Notes: generated from the sequence alone by a model not told the origin. Positions 8,543 to 17,204 are shown, counted from the stretch's first letter. The stretch is 64,000 nucleotides of DNA from Nioella sediminis (GCF_001879695.1 NZ_MNBL01000042.1:29570-93569); one strand, 5' to 3'. A program made the numbers and translations.

Positions 8543-10483
8543 CTAGCGTTGCCGCAAGAGCCCGGTCAGCGTCTGGTCCGGCAAACGCCCGGTCAGCAGA
8601 GCGTCATAGATCCGCATGCTTTCCGTCACCCGCATCACGTAGTTCCGGGTCTCGCGGAAGGGGATCGACTCGATCCAGTCGACCACGTCTACATCCGGGT
8701 CGCGCGGGTCTCCGAACGCTTCCATCCAGCGTTCCGCCCGGCTCGGGCCCGCATTGTAGGCGGCGGCGATCAGCACCGGGTTGGGGCCAAACTCCTCGAT
8801 CAGGTAGTCGAGATAGGCCGCGCCGAGCGTGGCGTTGAAGGCCGGGTCCTCGTGCATCCGGCTCTCGCTGAAGGCGACGCCAAGTCGGCGCGCCATTTCG
8901 CGTCCGGTGCGGGGCATCACCTGCATCAGCCCAAGCGCGCCCGCGTGGCTGACAACCGTCGGGTCGAACTCGCTCTCGCGCCGGGCGATGGAATGCACCA
9001 GCCGGTCCGACACCGGCAGGTCGTAGGCCAGCAGGTCCGATGACAGCGGATAATAGGCGCGCATGATTTCGTGGCCCATGGTGGCGGCGCGCTTGGCGAT
9101 CATCAGGGCGATATGCGGTTCATTCAGGTCCAGCAGCATCGAGGCCAGTTGTCCGGCTTCCTGTCGGGACAGGCTTTCGGTCAGATGTGTCCAAAAGCGT
9201 TCGGCAAGGGCAATCTCGCCAGCCTCAAGCAGCCGCACCGCAGCGCGGAAGACGCTTGTCCGAACAAAGTCGGCCTGCCGCCAGTCGCCGAAATCCTCCT
9301 GCCCCAGAAAGGCCGGATCCGTGGGCAGCCCGCCACGCTCTGCTGCCAGTTGCCCGTAGAAGCTCGACTGGAAGCGTGCCCCGAGCGCATAAGCTTGCGC
9401 TGCGGCCTCCTCATTGCCAAGCGCCTCTTGCGCGCGGCCGAGCCAGTAGCCGGCGCGACCCATGGAGATCGGGGATTCCACAGCCTCGGTGAAGTGCGAG
9501 AAATGTTCCGCCGCAGTCGCCGCATCGCCCATCCGCAAAGCGGTGTAGCCGGAAATCCATTCCAGGTCCGAGTAATTCACGTAATCGGTCGCGGGGTCGA
9601 TATGGTGATTGGCAGCCACGTTATAGGCAGTCTGGAAATCCCCGTCGCGCATCAGGTCGCGGGCCAGAGCGCGGCGGCGGTTGGCCCATTCTGATGGACG
9701 GCCAAGCGCGGTGGCGGAGCTGGAGGTCTCGCGAATCAGGCTGGTCGCACTGCTGGTCAGCCCTTCTCGCATCCGCCAGACGAAGCGTTCATAAGCCAGA
9801 CCGGGATCGCCACGCAGCGCGGCGGGCACGGCCTCGATCGCCGCATCCACGCCGGGGCGGCGGGCGCGCAGCAGCAGGCGTGCCTCTGCCAGCCGCTCCC
9901 ATCCATCGCTGACCAGCGGGTACATGCGCCGGGCCTGCGTGGCCTCGTTTTCCCACAGCAGGTGATCCAGCCGCGATTCATGGTGGGTGCGCAGGGTGCG
10001 CGGCCAGTCGATCATGAACTGGTCATGTTCCGCCTCGGAAAGAGACATCGTGGTCCAGGCGCGGATCGCTTCGGCCATGGCGTCTTCGCGGCGGTCTAGC
10101 TCCCACAGGGCGGCAGCAAGGCGCAGCGAGCCCCACCCGGTTTGCGGCGTCTGATCCTCGAAATAGGCGATAACCGTCGCGGCAGGCGTGGTTTCCTCGA
10201 TATTCCGCTCGCCCTGCCGGATCAGGTAGGGCAGGCCGGGCCAGTCGGGATTTTGTGCGAGGAAGTCGAAATACTCGCTCAGCTCCCCCTCGCCCTGTCG
10301 CAGCCTGATCCATGTCACCACATCGGCGGCTGCGGAATCGGTCACGCGGGCCTGTGCCTCGGCAGCCGACGGATAGTCGCGGTCGCCTAGGGCTTCGATA
10401 GCCTCGGCCAGCGCTTCGGGGGTCGCCAGCGCCGGGACAGGCAGGCAGGTCAGGAAAAGGCTGAAAAGAATTCGTCGCATCAT
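8543..10483 (-). CDS. soluble lytic murein transglycosylase
   Basis: A 646-residue periplasmic enzyme that cleaves peptidoglycan glycan strands with formation of 1,6-anhydro ends. A signal peptide (MRRILFSLFLTCLPVPALA) is followed by a long alpha-helical superhelix typical of Slt70. The C-terminal lysozyme-like domain has catalytic Glu503 in RRESEFDP, then GALGLMQVMPRTG and AAAYNAGPSRAERW. Two adjacent ATG codons open the gene; either could serve. It is divergent from dapA with a 143-bp gap. Confidence 0.92.
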   Translation of the reverse strand: MMRRILFSLFLTCLPVPALATPEALAEAIEALGDRDYPSAAEAQARVTDSAAADVVTWIRLRQGEGELSEYFDFLAQNPDWPGLPYLIRQGERNIEETTPAATVIAYFEDQTPQTGWGSLRLAAALWELDRREDAMAEAIRAWTTMSLSEAEHDQFMIDWPRTLRTHHESRLDHLLWENEATQARRMYPLVSDGWERLAEARLLLRARRPGVDAAIEAVPAALRGDPGLAYERFVWRMREGLTSSATSLIRETSSSATALGRPSEWANRRRALARDLMRDGDFQTAYNVAANHHIDPATDYVNYSDLEWISGYTALRMGDAATAAEHFSHFTEAVESPISMGRAGYWLGRAQEALGNEEAAAQAYALGARFQSSFYGQLAAERGGLPTDPAFLGQEDFGDWRQADFVRTSVFRAAVRLLEAGEIALAERFWTHLTESLSRQEAGQLASMLLDLNEPHIALMIAKRAATMGHEIMRAYYPLSSDLLAYDLPVSDRLVHSIARRESEFDPTVVSHAGALGLMQVMPRTGREMARRLGVAFSESRMHEDPAFNATLGAAYLDYLIEEFGPNPVLIAAAYNAGPSRAERWMEAFGDPRDPDVDVVDWIESIPFRETRNYVMRVTESMRIYDALLTGRLPDQTLTGLLRQR

Positions 10484-10626
10484 GCCACCGGTTTGTAACT
10501 ATCCTTAAAGGATAAGGCCTCAGCCCTTGCTTGCAACTCACTTACTTGGCAATAGGCGGACGGCGACCCGTCGGGGCGCGATCCTCCGCCGATCCCGGCG
10601 ATACCAGACATGAAAGGAAGCGTGTG

Positions 10627-11502
10627 ATGTTCAAAGGCTCGATGCCCGCATTGGTCACGCCGTTCAAGGACGGCGCGGTGGATTTTGACACGCTGAAGAA
10701 ACTTGTCGAGTGGCACATCGCCGAAGGCAGCAGCGGTCTGGTGCCCGTGGGCACGACGGGTGAAAGCCCGACCCTGACCCATGAGGAACATGAACAGGTG
10801 ATCGAGGCCGTGGTGGAAGCCGCCGCAGGCCGGGTGCCGGTCATCGCCGGGGCCGGGTCCAACAACACGGTCGAGGCGATCCGCTTCCTGCAGCACGCCA
10901 AGGCCGTGGGTGCGGATGCGGGTCTTGTGGTGACGCCCTATTACAACAAGCCGACGCAGGCCGGAATGATCGCCCATTACACGGCGCTGACTGAGGCCTG
11001 CGATCTGCCGATCGTGATCTACAACATTCCCGGCCGCTCCGTGGTCGATATGACCCCCGCCACCATGGGCGAACTGGCCAAGCTGCCCTCCATCGTGGGT
11101 GTGAAGGATGCAACCGGCGATCTGGCGCGCGTCAGCTGGACCCGGATCGCCTGCGGGCATGACTTCTGCCAGCTCTCGGGAGAGGACGCGACCGCCCATG
11201 GCTTTAACGCGCAAGGCGGTGTGGGCTGTATTTCGGTGACCGCGAACGTCGCCCCGCGCCTCTGCGCGGACATGCAGAACGCGACGCTGGCGGGTGACTA
11301 TGCCAAGGCACTTCAGATCGCCGACAAGCTGATGCCGCTGCATCGCGCGATCTTCCTCGAACCGGGGCTGTGTGGTGCGAAATACGCGATGTCGGTTCTG
11401 GGCCTCTGCTCGGACGAGGTGCGCCTGCCGCTGGTGCCGGTGACCGACGCCACCAAGGCCGAGATCCGGGCCGCCATGACGCACGCCGGCCTGATCGACT
11501 GA
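10627..11502 (+). CDS. dapA: 4-hydroxy-tetrahydrodipicolinate synthase
   Basis: DapA condenses pyruvate with aspartate semialdehyde, the first committed step of lysine and meso-diaminopimelate synthesis. The 291-residue protein has the catalytic residues in the right places: Thr43-Thr44 in GTTGESPTL, Tyr132 in VIYNIPGRS, and the Schiff-base Lys160 in GVKDATGDL. The ATG at 10627 follows GGAAGCGTG and gives the standard N terminus ([12 protein letters not shown]). The trmO-like gene begins two bases downstream. dapF of the same pathway lies at 47.8 kb. Confidence 0.97.
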   Translation: MFKGSMPALVTPFKDGAVDFDTLKKLVEWHIAEGSSGLVPVGTTGESPTLTHEEHEQVIEAVVEAAAGRVPVIAGAGSNNTVEAIRFLQHAKAVGADAGLVVTPYYNKPTQAGMIAHYTALTEACDLPIVIYNIPGRSVVDMTPATMGELAKLPSIVGVKDATGDLARVSWTRIACGHDFCQLSGEDATAHGFNAQGGVGCISVTANVAPRLCADMQNATLAGDYAKALQIADKLMPLHRAIFLEPGLCGAKYAMSVLGLCSDEVRLPLVPVTDATKAEIRAAMTHAGLID

Positions 11503-11503
11503 T

Positions 11504-11980
11504 ATGAGCGGAATCCGCGACGGTGAGGTGACGCTGCCCTTTGATCCGGCTGACCGGACCGAGGCGGGGGTTGCCTTCATCGGGCGGATCCGCACGCCGT
11601 GGTTCAAGGGGCACGGGCCCAAGAACCTGATCCAGGCACGCGAAACCGGGCAGGGGGCGACGATTGAACTCGCCCCCGCCTATATCCCCTGCCTTGAGGG
11701 GCTGAAGGAAGGCACACCCGTCGTACTGCTCTACTGGATGGACAAGGCGGCGCGGAACATCGCGGTGCAGAACCCGCACCATACCGATGGCACGCGCGGC
11801 ACCTTCGCCCTGCGATCCCCGGCGCGACCCAACCCGATTGCGATGGCGGTGGTGGTCCTGCAGGGGATCGACCGCGCCACCGGCCTGCTGACCATCGACG
11901 CGATGGATTGCTACGACAACACACCGCTTCTGGACATCAAACCGTGGAAAGCCTCCATCGACGTACCGCCGGGCGCGTGA
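11504..11980 (+). CDS. trmO: tRNA (t6A37) N6-methyltransferase TrmO/TsaA-like
   Basis: A 158-residue TsaA/VirR-type beta-barrel protein. TrmO methylates N6-threonylcarbamoyladenosine at position 37 of certain tRNAs using SAM. Family motifs are IGRIRTPW near residue 26, VLLYWMDKAARNI, and GTFALRSPARPNPIAMAVV, which contains the conserved SPxRPNPI. Shortly after comes DNTPLLDIKPW, another family hallmark. It starts immediately after dapA and converges with no gap on the gene at 11981. Confidence 0.88.
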   Translation: MSGIRDGEVTLPFDPADRTEAGVAFIGRIRTPWFKGHGPKNLIQARETGQGATIELAPAYIPCLEGLKEGTPVVLLYWMDKAARNIAVQNPHHTDGTRGTFALRSPARPNPIAMAVVVLQGIDRATGLLTIDAMDCYDNTPLLDIKPWKASIDVPPGA

Positions 11981-12838
11981 TCATTCCTCCACCACGGGCA
12001 TGCCGTTGCGATCAAAGCGGTAGGTCACCAGTTCCAGACGGGCGAGATCCCACCGTTCCTGCTGTAGGTGATCCTCGATCCTGACCGGAAATCCGTGCGG
12101 TTCCAGCGTGATGAGATCAGGCAGAATGGCCTCTGGCGGGATCGGGTCGCCGGTGATCTCGACATGCAGGGTCTGGAGCCGACGCAGGATCTCCAGCACC
12201 TCCTCCACGCCCGGCAGCGCCTCTTGCGGTGCGAGCACATAGTCGCGCAATACCTGCCCGTCCTGTGCGATCAGCCGGGCAAGTTCCGTATCGAAGCCTT
12301 GATAGGCCGAGGTCGGTTCGTCGAGTAGCATGAGCTCGGCATCCATCATCACGCTACGCGATATGGCAACCCGCTGCTGCTGACCGCCGCTCAGCGTCTG
12401 GCCGGTCGGGCTTGGGGTTCCCGTCAGGCCAATGGCACCTTCCAGCGCGGCCTGTACGGCCTCCCGCTGGTTCGGGTCCACACCATCCAGCATGTCGGGG
12501 ATCAGCTCGGCCACCGTTGCGCGGGCCTCATCCAGCGCGCTTGTGTCCCCGGTGGCACCCATTGCCCCGGCGGCATTGGCCATCTGCATGGCGGCCTGCA
12601 GATCGACAAAGCGTCCGCCGCGCGCGTCCCAGACCCGGATGGTGCCGAAATTCAGATCGGCCACGAGTGCGCCATCGTGACCGGGATTGAGGGCAAACAT
12701 GTTCTGGGACAGGATCATGACCATTGTGGATCGCCCCTGTCCGGAGGCCCCAAGATATTCCACCAGATGCCCACGCTGCTGCGCGAACAGGCTGGATGGA
12801 ACAAGAATGAACAAAGCAATCAGGATGATGCGGCGCAT
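11981..12838 (-). CDS. exported protein of unknown function carrying ABC-ATPase-like motifs
   Basis: A 285-residue protein with a clear signal peptide (residues 1-19, ending SSLFA), so it is predicted to be exported. The start is fixed by a GGGGAGGA ribosome binding site six bases before the ATG. Residues 30-38 (GASGQGRST) look like a Walker A loop with Arg in place of the catalytic Lys. Residues 149-156 (LSGGQQQR) are a perfect ABC signature, and residues 169-177 (LMLLDEPTS) a perfect Walker B with catalytic Glu. No Q-loop or His switch is visible, and the C-terminal 100 residues do not look like an ABC ATPase. A working ATPase in the periplasm is unlikely. I do not recognise the overall family. 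Confidence 0.7.
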   Translation of the reverse strand: MRRIILIALFILVPSSLFAQQRGHLVEYLGASGQGRSTMVMILSQNMFALNPGHDGALVADLNFGTIRVWDARGGRFVDLQAAMQMANAAGAMGATGDTSALDEARATVAELIPDMLDGVDPNQREAVQAALEGAIGLTGTPSPTGQTLSGGQQQRVAISRSVMMDAELMLLDEPTSAYQGFDTELARLIAQDGQVLRDYVLAPQEALPGVEEVLEILRRLQTLHVEITGDPIPPEAILPDLITLEPHGFPVRIEDHLQQERWDLARLELVTYRFDRNGMPVVEE

Positions 12839-12963
12839 TGAAATCCTCCCCGGACAATACCTGTCTGAAACCGGGTTCAGCATAGCACAACTCTGCCTTG
12901 TGCGCAGCCGCCACTGCAGGACCGGTAGACAGCGCGGGCAAGCCACACTACATCGGGCGGATC

Positions 12964-13443
12964 ATGGCCAAGAAACCGAAGACAGACCCCAACTACAAGG
13001 TGATCGCCGAGAACCGGCGGGCGCGCTACGACTATGCCATCGAGGATGACATAGAATGTGGGATCGTGCTGCAGGGGTCCGAGGTGAAATCGCTGCGCGA
13101 GGGCGGGTCGAACATCGCCGAAAGCTATGCCGCCGTGGATGAGGGCGAGCTGTGGCTGGTCAACAGCTACATCGCCCCCTATGCGCAGGCCAAGACCTGG
13201 GGCCACGAAGAACGGCGCCGCCGCAAGCTGTTGGTCAGCAAGAAAGAACTGTCCAAGCTGTGGAATGCGACGCAGCGGCAGGGCATGACGCTGGTGCCGC
13301 TGGTGATCTATTTCAACCACAAGGGCATCGTGAAGCTGAAGATCGGCATCGCCAAGGGCAAGAAGACCCAGGACAAGCGTGCCACCGAAGCCAAACGTGA
13401 CTGGCAAAAGCAGAAAGCCCGCCTGTTGCGGGACCGGGGCTGA
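12964..13443 (+). CDS. smpB: SsrA-binding protein
   Basis: SmpB binds tmRNA and brings it to stalled ribosomes for trans-translation. The 159-residue protein is full length. Conserved segments are [30 protein letters not shown], and [20 protein letters not shown], followed by the basic C-terminal tail with [13 protein letters not shown] that enters the mRNA channel. A second ribosome-rescue gene, arfB, lies 3.8 kb downstream. Confidence 0.97.
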   Translation: MAKKPKTDPNYKVIAENRRARYDYAIEDDIECGIVLQGSEVKSLREGGSNIAESYAAVDEGELWLVNSYIAPYAQAKTWGHEERRRRKLLVSKKELSKLWNATQRQGMTLVPLVIYFNHKGIVKLKIGIAKGKKTQDKRATEAKRDWQKQKARLLRDRG

Positions 13444-13515
13444 CAACCCGCCCTCTTGAAAGCAGGCCCCGGCCCGCGTAGGGCTATCAAAACCCCGTGC
13501 CTGACGGAGACCCGC

Positions 13516-14367
13516 ATGTCCGCCGATGACCCCAAGATGCTCGTATCCACCCAGTGGCTTGCCGATCATATGAAAGATCCGGATTTGCGGATCATTGATG
13601 CGTCCTACTACCTGCCCGACATGGGGCGCGACGCGAAGGCCGAATATGACGCCGCCCACATCCCCGGCGCGCGGTTCTTCGATATCGACGATATCAGCGA
13701 TTCCGTCAGCGACCTGCCCCACATGGCGCCGCCGCCGGAAAAGTTCATGAGCCGCATGCGCGCCATGGGCGTGGGCGATGGCCATCAGGTTGTGGTCTAT
13801 GACGGCAACGGGCTGTTCTCCGCCGCGCGGGTCTGGTGGCTGTTCCGGCTGATGGGCAAGACCGATATCGCCGTGCTGGATGGCGGCATCCGCAAATGGC
13901 AGGCCGAGGGGCGCGAGATCGAGGACATGCCCCCGATCGTGCGCGACCGGCACATGACCGCGCAGCGTCAGGCGCATCTGGTCAAGGACGTCACGCAGGT
14001 GGCCGCCGCCGCCAAGCTCGGCGACTGGCAGATCGTGGATGCCCGCAGCGCCGGTCGTTTCCGCGGTGAAGAAGCGGAACCGCGCGAGGGTCTGCGGTCG
14101 GGCCGCATTCCAGGCTCGAAAAACGTGCATTATGCGACGCTGCTGAACGAAGATGGCACCATGAAACGCGGCGACGAACTGCGCGCGGCGTTCGAGGCGG
14201 GCGGTGTGGACCTGAACAAGCGCATCATCACCACCTGCGGCTCAGGCGTAACGGCGGCGATCCTGTCGCTCGGGCTGGAACTGCTCGGCCACAAGGACTG
14301 GGCGCTTTACGATGGCTCCTGGTCCGAATGGGGCCAGTTCGATCAGCTCAAGGTCGAGGTGGGATGA
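13516..14367 (+). CDS. sseA: 3-mercaptopyruvate/thiosulfate sulfurtransferase
   Basis: A 283-residue protein with two rhodanese domains. The inactive N-terminal domain covers about residues 8-135 and the active C-terminal domain residues 155-280. The catalytic Cys241 lies in the loop CGSGVTA, the form typical of mercaptopyruvate sulfurtransferases. The ATG at 13516 gives the usual start (residues before VSTQWLADHM). Its stop overlaps the ATG of the acetyltransferase gene (ATGA), so the two are coupled. Confidence 0.9.
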   Translation: MSADDPKMLVSTQWLADHMKDPDLRIIDASYYLPDMGRDAKAEYDAAHIPGARFFDIDDISDSVSDLPHMAPPPEKFMSRMRAMGVGDGHQVVVYDGNGLFSAARVWWLFRLMGKTDIAVLDGGIRKWQAEGREIEDMPPIVRDRHMTAQRQAHLVKDVTQVAAAAKLGDWQIVDARSAGRFRGEEAEPREGLRSGRIPGSKNVHYATLLNEDGTMKRGDELRAAFEAGGVDLNKRIITTCGSGVTAAILSLGLELLGHKDWALYDGSWSEWGQFDQLKVEVG

Positions 14368-14921
14368 CCATCACCCCCGCAGGCACCGAAGTCGCCTACA
14401 CGATCACCTATCTGGAGATGACCGAGGCCCCTGCCCCGGCCCCTGCGTTGCCGGATGACGTCCGGCTGGAGCGCTGCGAACAACCCCCGGTCTGGTTCTT
14501 CCTGTCGCTCTACGATGCCGTGGGGCGGATGTATGAGTGGGTCGACAAGTTTAACGAGCGGCCGGAGGCCGTGAAGGCTTTCGTCCAACACCCCGATGTG
14601 ACGCTCTACGTCGCCTACCGCCATGGCTGGCCCAACGGGTTCTTCCAGCTCGACTGGCGCGAAGAAGGTGTGTGCGACCTCGCCTATTTCGGGCTTGTGC
14701 CCGCGGCCATCGGCGGCGGTATCGGCGGCGCGCTGTTGCGCACGGCCATCGCGACCGGCTGGTCGCGTAAGGGCGTTGGCAAGATGACCGTCAATACCTG
14801 CACGCTGGACCATCCCCGCGCGCTCGACCTCTACAAGCGTGTCGGCTTCCGGCCCGTCCGCACCGAGGATCACACCCGCATCCTGACCCGCGACCGCGAT
14901 CCGTCACAGTTTCCCGCCTGA
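14364..14921 (+). CDS. GNAT-family N-acetyltransferase
   Basis: A 185-residue GNAT protein. The acetyl-CoA loop is seen as GLVPAAIGGGIGGALLRTAI, and the late motif as HPRALDLYKRVGFRPVRTE. The substrate is unknown. The gene is coupled to the sulfurtransferase by a 4-base overlap and is followed 11 bases later by the aminotransferase, so the three probably form one transcript ending at the double terminator at 16119-16173. Confidence 0.85.
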   Translation: MTITPAGTEVAYTITYLEMTEAPAPAPALPDDVRLERCEQPPVWFFLSLYDAVGRMYEWVDKFNERPEAVKAFVQHPDVTLYVAYRHGWPNGFFQLDWREEGVCDLAYFGLVPAAIGGGIGGALLRTAIATGWSRKGVGKMTVNTCTLDHPRALDLYKRVGFRPVRTEDHTRILTRDRDPSQFPA

Positions 14922-14932
14922 GGAGAGGCACG

Positions 14933-16117
14933 ATGTTCGAGACCCTGACCGCCCCGCAGCCCGACAAGATCATCCAGCTGATGCAGATGTTCCGCGAGGA
15001 CACGCGGGATGGGAAGGTCGATCTGGGCGTCGGCGTCTACAAGACACCCGAGGGCAAGACCCCGGTCATGAAGGCCGTGAAAGCGGCGGAAGAGCTGGTC
15101 TGGCAAACACAGGACAGCAAAGGATATGTCGCGCTGGCGGGCGACGCGGGCTATCTGGCCGCGATGAAGGGGCTGCTCTTTGTCGACGCGGTACCGCATA
15201 CGCGCCTCGCTGCGGCGGGCACGCCGGGCGGCACCGGCGCCGTGCGTCAAGTGCTGGAGATGGTCAAGCGCCTGACGCCTGACGCCACCGTCTGGATCAG
15301 CGCACCGACCTGGCCCAACCACCCGGCGATCATCAGCTACCTTGGCCTCGCCATGCGCGAGTACCGCTATTACGACGCCGAAAGCGGCGGGCTGGACCGT
15401 GCGGGCATGATGCAGGATCTGGCGGGCGTGAAAAAGGGCGACCTGATCCTCGTGCATGGCTGCTGTCACAACCCCACCGGCGTGGACCTGACGCTCGACG
15501 ACTGGCGCGCGCTTGGCGGGCTGTGCCTGTCCACGGGGGCGATCCCCTTCGTTGACATGGCCTATCTGGGCTTCGGTCAGGGCATCGAGGAAGACGCCGC
15601 CGGGATGCGCCTGCTGGCGGCAATGGTTCCCGAGATGCTGATTGCGGCCTCCTGTTCCAAGAATTTCGGCCTCTACCGCGACCGTGTGGGCATCGCCATG
15701 GCGCTCTGTGGGGATGATAAGGCCGCAGCAGCGACCGGCGGAATGCTGGCCTGGCTCAACCGTCAGAACTTCGCTTTCCCGCCGGATCATGGCGCGCGGG
15801 CGGTGCAGACCATTCTGGGCGATCCCGGCTTGACAGATGTCTGGCGGAGCGAATTGCGCGAGATGCGCGAGGGCATGCAGGCCAATCGAGAGGCTCTGGC
15901 CGCCGAGTTGCAACGCATCACCGGGTCCGACCGTTTCGCGTTTCTTGCCGCACATCGCGGCATGTTCTCGCTGCTTGGCGCAAGCCTGGAGCAGGTGGAG
16001 CAACTGCGCGCAGAGCACGGCATCTACCTCGTCTTCGACAGCCGCATGAACGTGGCGGGCCTGACGCCCGAGACGATTCCGCTGGTGGCGAAGGCGGTGG
16101 CCGAGGTCATGGGCTAA
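14933..16117 (+). CDS. aromatic amino acid aminotransferase (class I)
   Basis: A 394-residue PLP-dependent enzyme of the aspartate/aromatic aminotransferase group. The pyridoxal Lys243 lies in SCSKNFGLYRDRVG, the substrate-carboxylate Arg in the C-terminal FDSRMNVAG, and other PLP contacts in HGCCHNPTGVD and VDMAYLGFGQG. The closest well-known type is TyrB/aspartate aminotransferase Ia. A GAGGAGAGG ribosome binding site precedes the ATG. It probably makes or degrades tyrosine and phenylalanine; aspartate activity cannot be excluded. Confidence 0.9.
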   Translation: MFETLTAPQPDKIIQLMQMFREDTRDGKVDLGVGVYKTPEGKTPVMKAVKAAEELVWQTQDSKGYVALAGDAGYLAAMKGLLFVDAVPHTRLAAAGTPGGTGAVRQVLEMVKRLTPDATVWISAPTWPNHPAIISYLGLAMREYRYYDAESGGLDRAGMMQDLAGVKKGDLILVHGCCHNPTGVDLTLDDWRALGGLCLSTGAIPFVDMAYLGFGQGIEEDAAGMRLLAAMVPEMLIAASCSKNFGLYRDRVGIAMALCGDDKAAAATGGMLAWLNRQNFAFPPDHGARAVQTILGDPGLTDVWRSELREMREGMQANREALAAELQRITGSDRFAFLAAHRGMFSLLGASLEQVEQLRAEHGIYLVFDSRMNVAGLTPETIPLVAKAVAEVMG

Positions 16118-16118
16118 G

Positions 16119-16173
16119 AAAAATCTTCGGGAAGATTTTTGCAGCACCAGAAGAATTTTCCTGAAAATTCTTC
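16119..16173 (+). terminator. two consecutive perfect hairpins after the aminotransferase gene
   Basis: The first is a perfect 10-bp inverted repeat (16119-16128 with 16131-16140) ending in TTTTT. The second is a perfect 11-bp inverted repeat (16150-16160 with 16163-16173) made of GAAGAATTTTC and its complement. Both have only two bases between the arms. They begin one base after the stop codon and should end the sseA-GNAT-aminotransferase transcript. Confidence 0.75.
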
Positions 16174-16275
16174 CATGGCGCGGGGCTTGCCATCCGGCCC
16201 CCGCCTGCGCTAAAGCGCGCCGTCCCTGCCCGTCAGGGCCAAGTCTCCGCTACCTTGTCAAAACGGACCATATAC

Positions 16276-16899
16276 ATGACCCGCTCTTATCTGCCCGGCA
16301 TTCTTGCCATGGCGGCCGTTGTCGTCGCCTCGAACATCCTCGTCCAGTTTCTCTTCGGCCAATGGCTGACCTGGGGGGCCTTCACCTACCCTGTCGCGTT
16401 CCTTGTCACCGACGTCATGAATCGCGTCTATGGTGTTGATGCCGCTCGGAAAGTTGTGGTTTCCGGCTTTGTGGTCGGGGTTATCTGCTCTCTCATCGGC
16501 ACGCAGATCATGGGGGAATTCGGCCCGCTCGTGACCCTGCGCATCGCCATTGGCTCCGGTCTTGCCTTCCTGACCGCGCAACTGCTTGATGTTGCTGTGT
16601 TTAATCGCCTGCGCGAGGGCGTGTGGTGGCGGGCGCCTTTAGCGTCTACGCTGATCGGATCGTCTGTGGATACAGCGTTATTTTTCTCTATCGCTTTCTC
16701 GGGGGCGTTAACCTTTATCGAGCCGGGCAATGACGTGTCCTGGGCAGGGGAGGTTCTGCCGCTTCTGGGCGCCGGGCCGCAAGCGCCGCTTTGGGTGTCG
16801 CTGGCCGTGGCCGACTGGCTTGTCAAACTGTCGCTTGCTTTGGTGGCACTTGTCCCGTTCCGTGTGCTCACGGCGAAATTGACCGCACAGGTAGCATAA
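16276..16899 (+). CDS. queuosine precursor transporter (YhhQ/VUT family)
   Basis: A 207-residue integral membrane protein of the COG1738 family, about six helices. Motifs include LTWGAFTYPVAFLVTDVMNRVYG near the N terminus and TLIGSSVDTALFFSIAF in the middle, which match YhhQ. Such proteins import preQ0/preQ1 for queuosine synthesis. A TTG codon 21 bases upstream is possible, but the ATG before TRSYLPGI fits better. I looked upstream for a preQ1 riboswitch and did not see one. Confidence 0.85.
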   Translation: MTRSYLPGILAMAAVVVASNILVQFLFGQWLTWGAFTYPVAFLVTDVMNRVYGVDAARKVVVSGFVVGVICSLIGTQIMGEFGPLVTLRIAIGSGLAFLTAQLLDVAVFNRLREGVWWRAPLASTLIGSSVDTALFFSIAFSGALTFIEPGNDVSWAGEVLPLLGAGPQAPLWVSLAVADWLVKLSLALVALVPFRVLTAKLTAQVA

Positions 16900-16968
16900 A
16901 AACTTTTGACAAACACAAAATCTATGGCACCCTCCTAGTACGAGTTCACAATCAGAAAGGAGGTGCCC

Positions 16969-17025
16969 ATGTCGAGAGAGATATTGGAGAAGTGCGTCGG
17001 GACAGTCTGGGAGGGACGCGGCTAG
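16969..17025 (+). CDS. possible 18-residue peptide
   Basis: The ORF reads MSREILEKCVGTVWEGRG and is preceded, with ideal spacing, by AGAAAGGAGGTG, the strongest ribosome binding site noticed in this region. No similarity is recognised. It could be a leader peptide or simply part of a structured RNA. Confidence 0.35.
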   Translation: MSREILEKCVGTVWEGRG

Positions 17026-17095
17026 GCAGCCTTAGCTGCGCAATCCATCCCAGGTGGGCCTTGGTCTAACCGACCCCACCTCCTTAATTTCTCGG

Positions 17096-17124
17096 AAAGG
17101 GTCGCCCCCGTGGCGGCCCTTTTC
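17096..17124 (+). terminator. rho-independent terminator before arfB
   Basis: An 11-bp stem (17096-17106 with 17112-17122), with one G-T pair and a five-base loop, runs into TTTTC. It separates the candidate small RNA from the arfB gene. Confidence 0.7.
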
Positions 17125-17145
17125 TGTTAACAAACAGGGGGGGGC

Positions 17146-17197
17146 GCCATGCGTACACCCCCCGTGCACCCCCTGTACACCCCCCGTGCATACGGAA
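17146..17197. repeat. 52-bp dispersed repeat, copy 1 (C-rich tandem units)
   Basis: Made of roughly 10-base units of the form GTACACCCCC / GTGCACCCCC. It matches 61090-61141 without gaps at 49 of 52 positions. It ends eight bases before the arfB start codon, so it forms most of the 5' untranslated region of arfB. Confidence 0.85.
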
Positions 17198-17204
17198 AGA
17201 CGAC

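Larger units (their letters stand above)
16906..17124 (+). ncRNA. candidate small RNA / leader with 18-codon ORF and terminator
   Basis: Between the transporter and arfB there is a TTGACA box (16906-16911), then a strong ribosome binding site AAGGAGGTG (16957-16965) and an 18-codon ORF (16969-17025). Next come a GCAGC-CTTA-GCTGC hairpin (17027-17040), a CACCTCCTT stretch (17077-17085) that is an exact complement of the ribosome binding site, and a terminator (17096-17124). No convincing -10 box was found at the right distance from TTGACA. It may be an attenuator-like leader or a trans-acting anti-Shine-Dalgarno RNA. Confidence 0.45.

Noticed and set aside
10480..11622. Long - strand frame across dapA
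   Set aside because: Antisense shadow of dapA, rich in His and Arg, with no family motif.
16173..16275. Possible preQ1 riboswitch before the queuosine-precursor transporter
   Set aside because: I looked for the conserved preQ1-I and preQ1-II sequences and found none.
17146..17197. C-rich tandem units considered as a CRISPR array
   Set aside because: Units are about 10 bases, contiguous and without spacers; no cas genes are present anywhere in the window.
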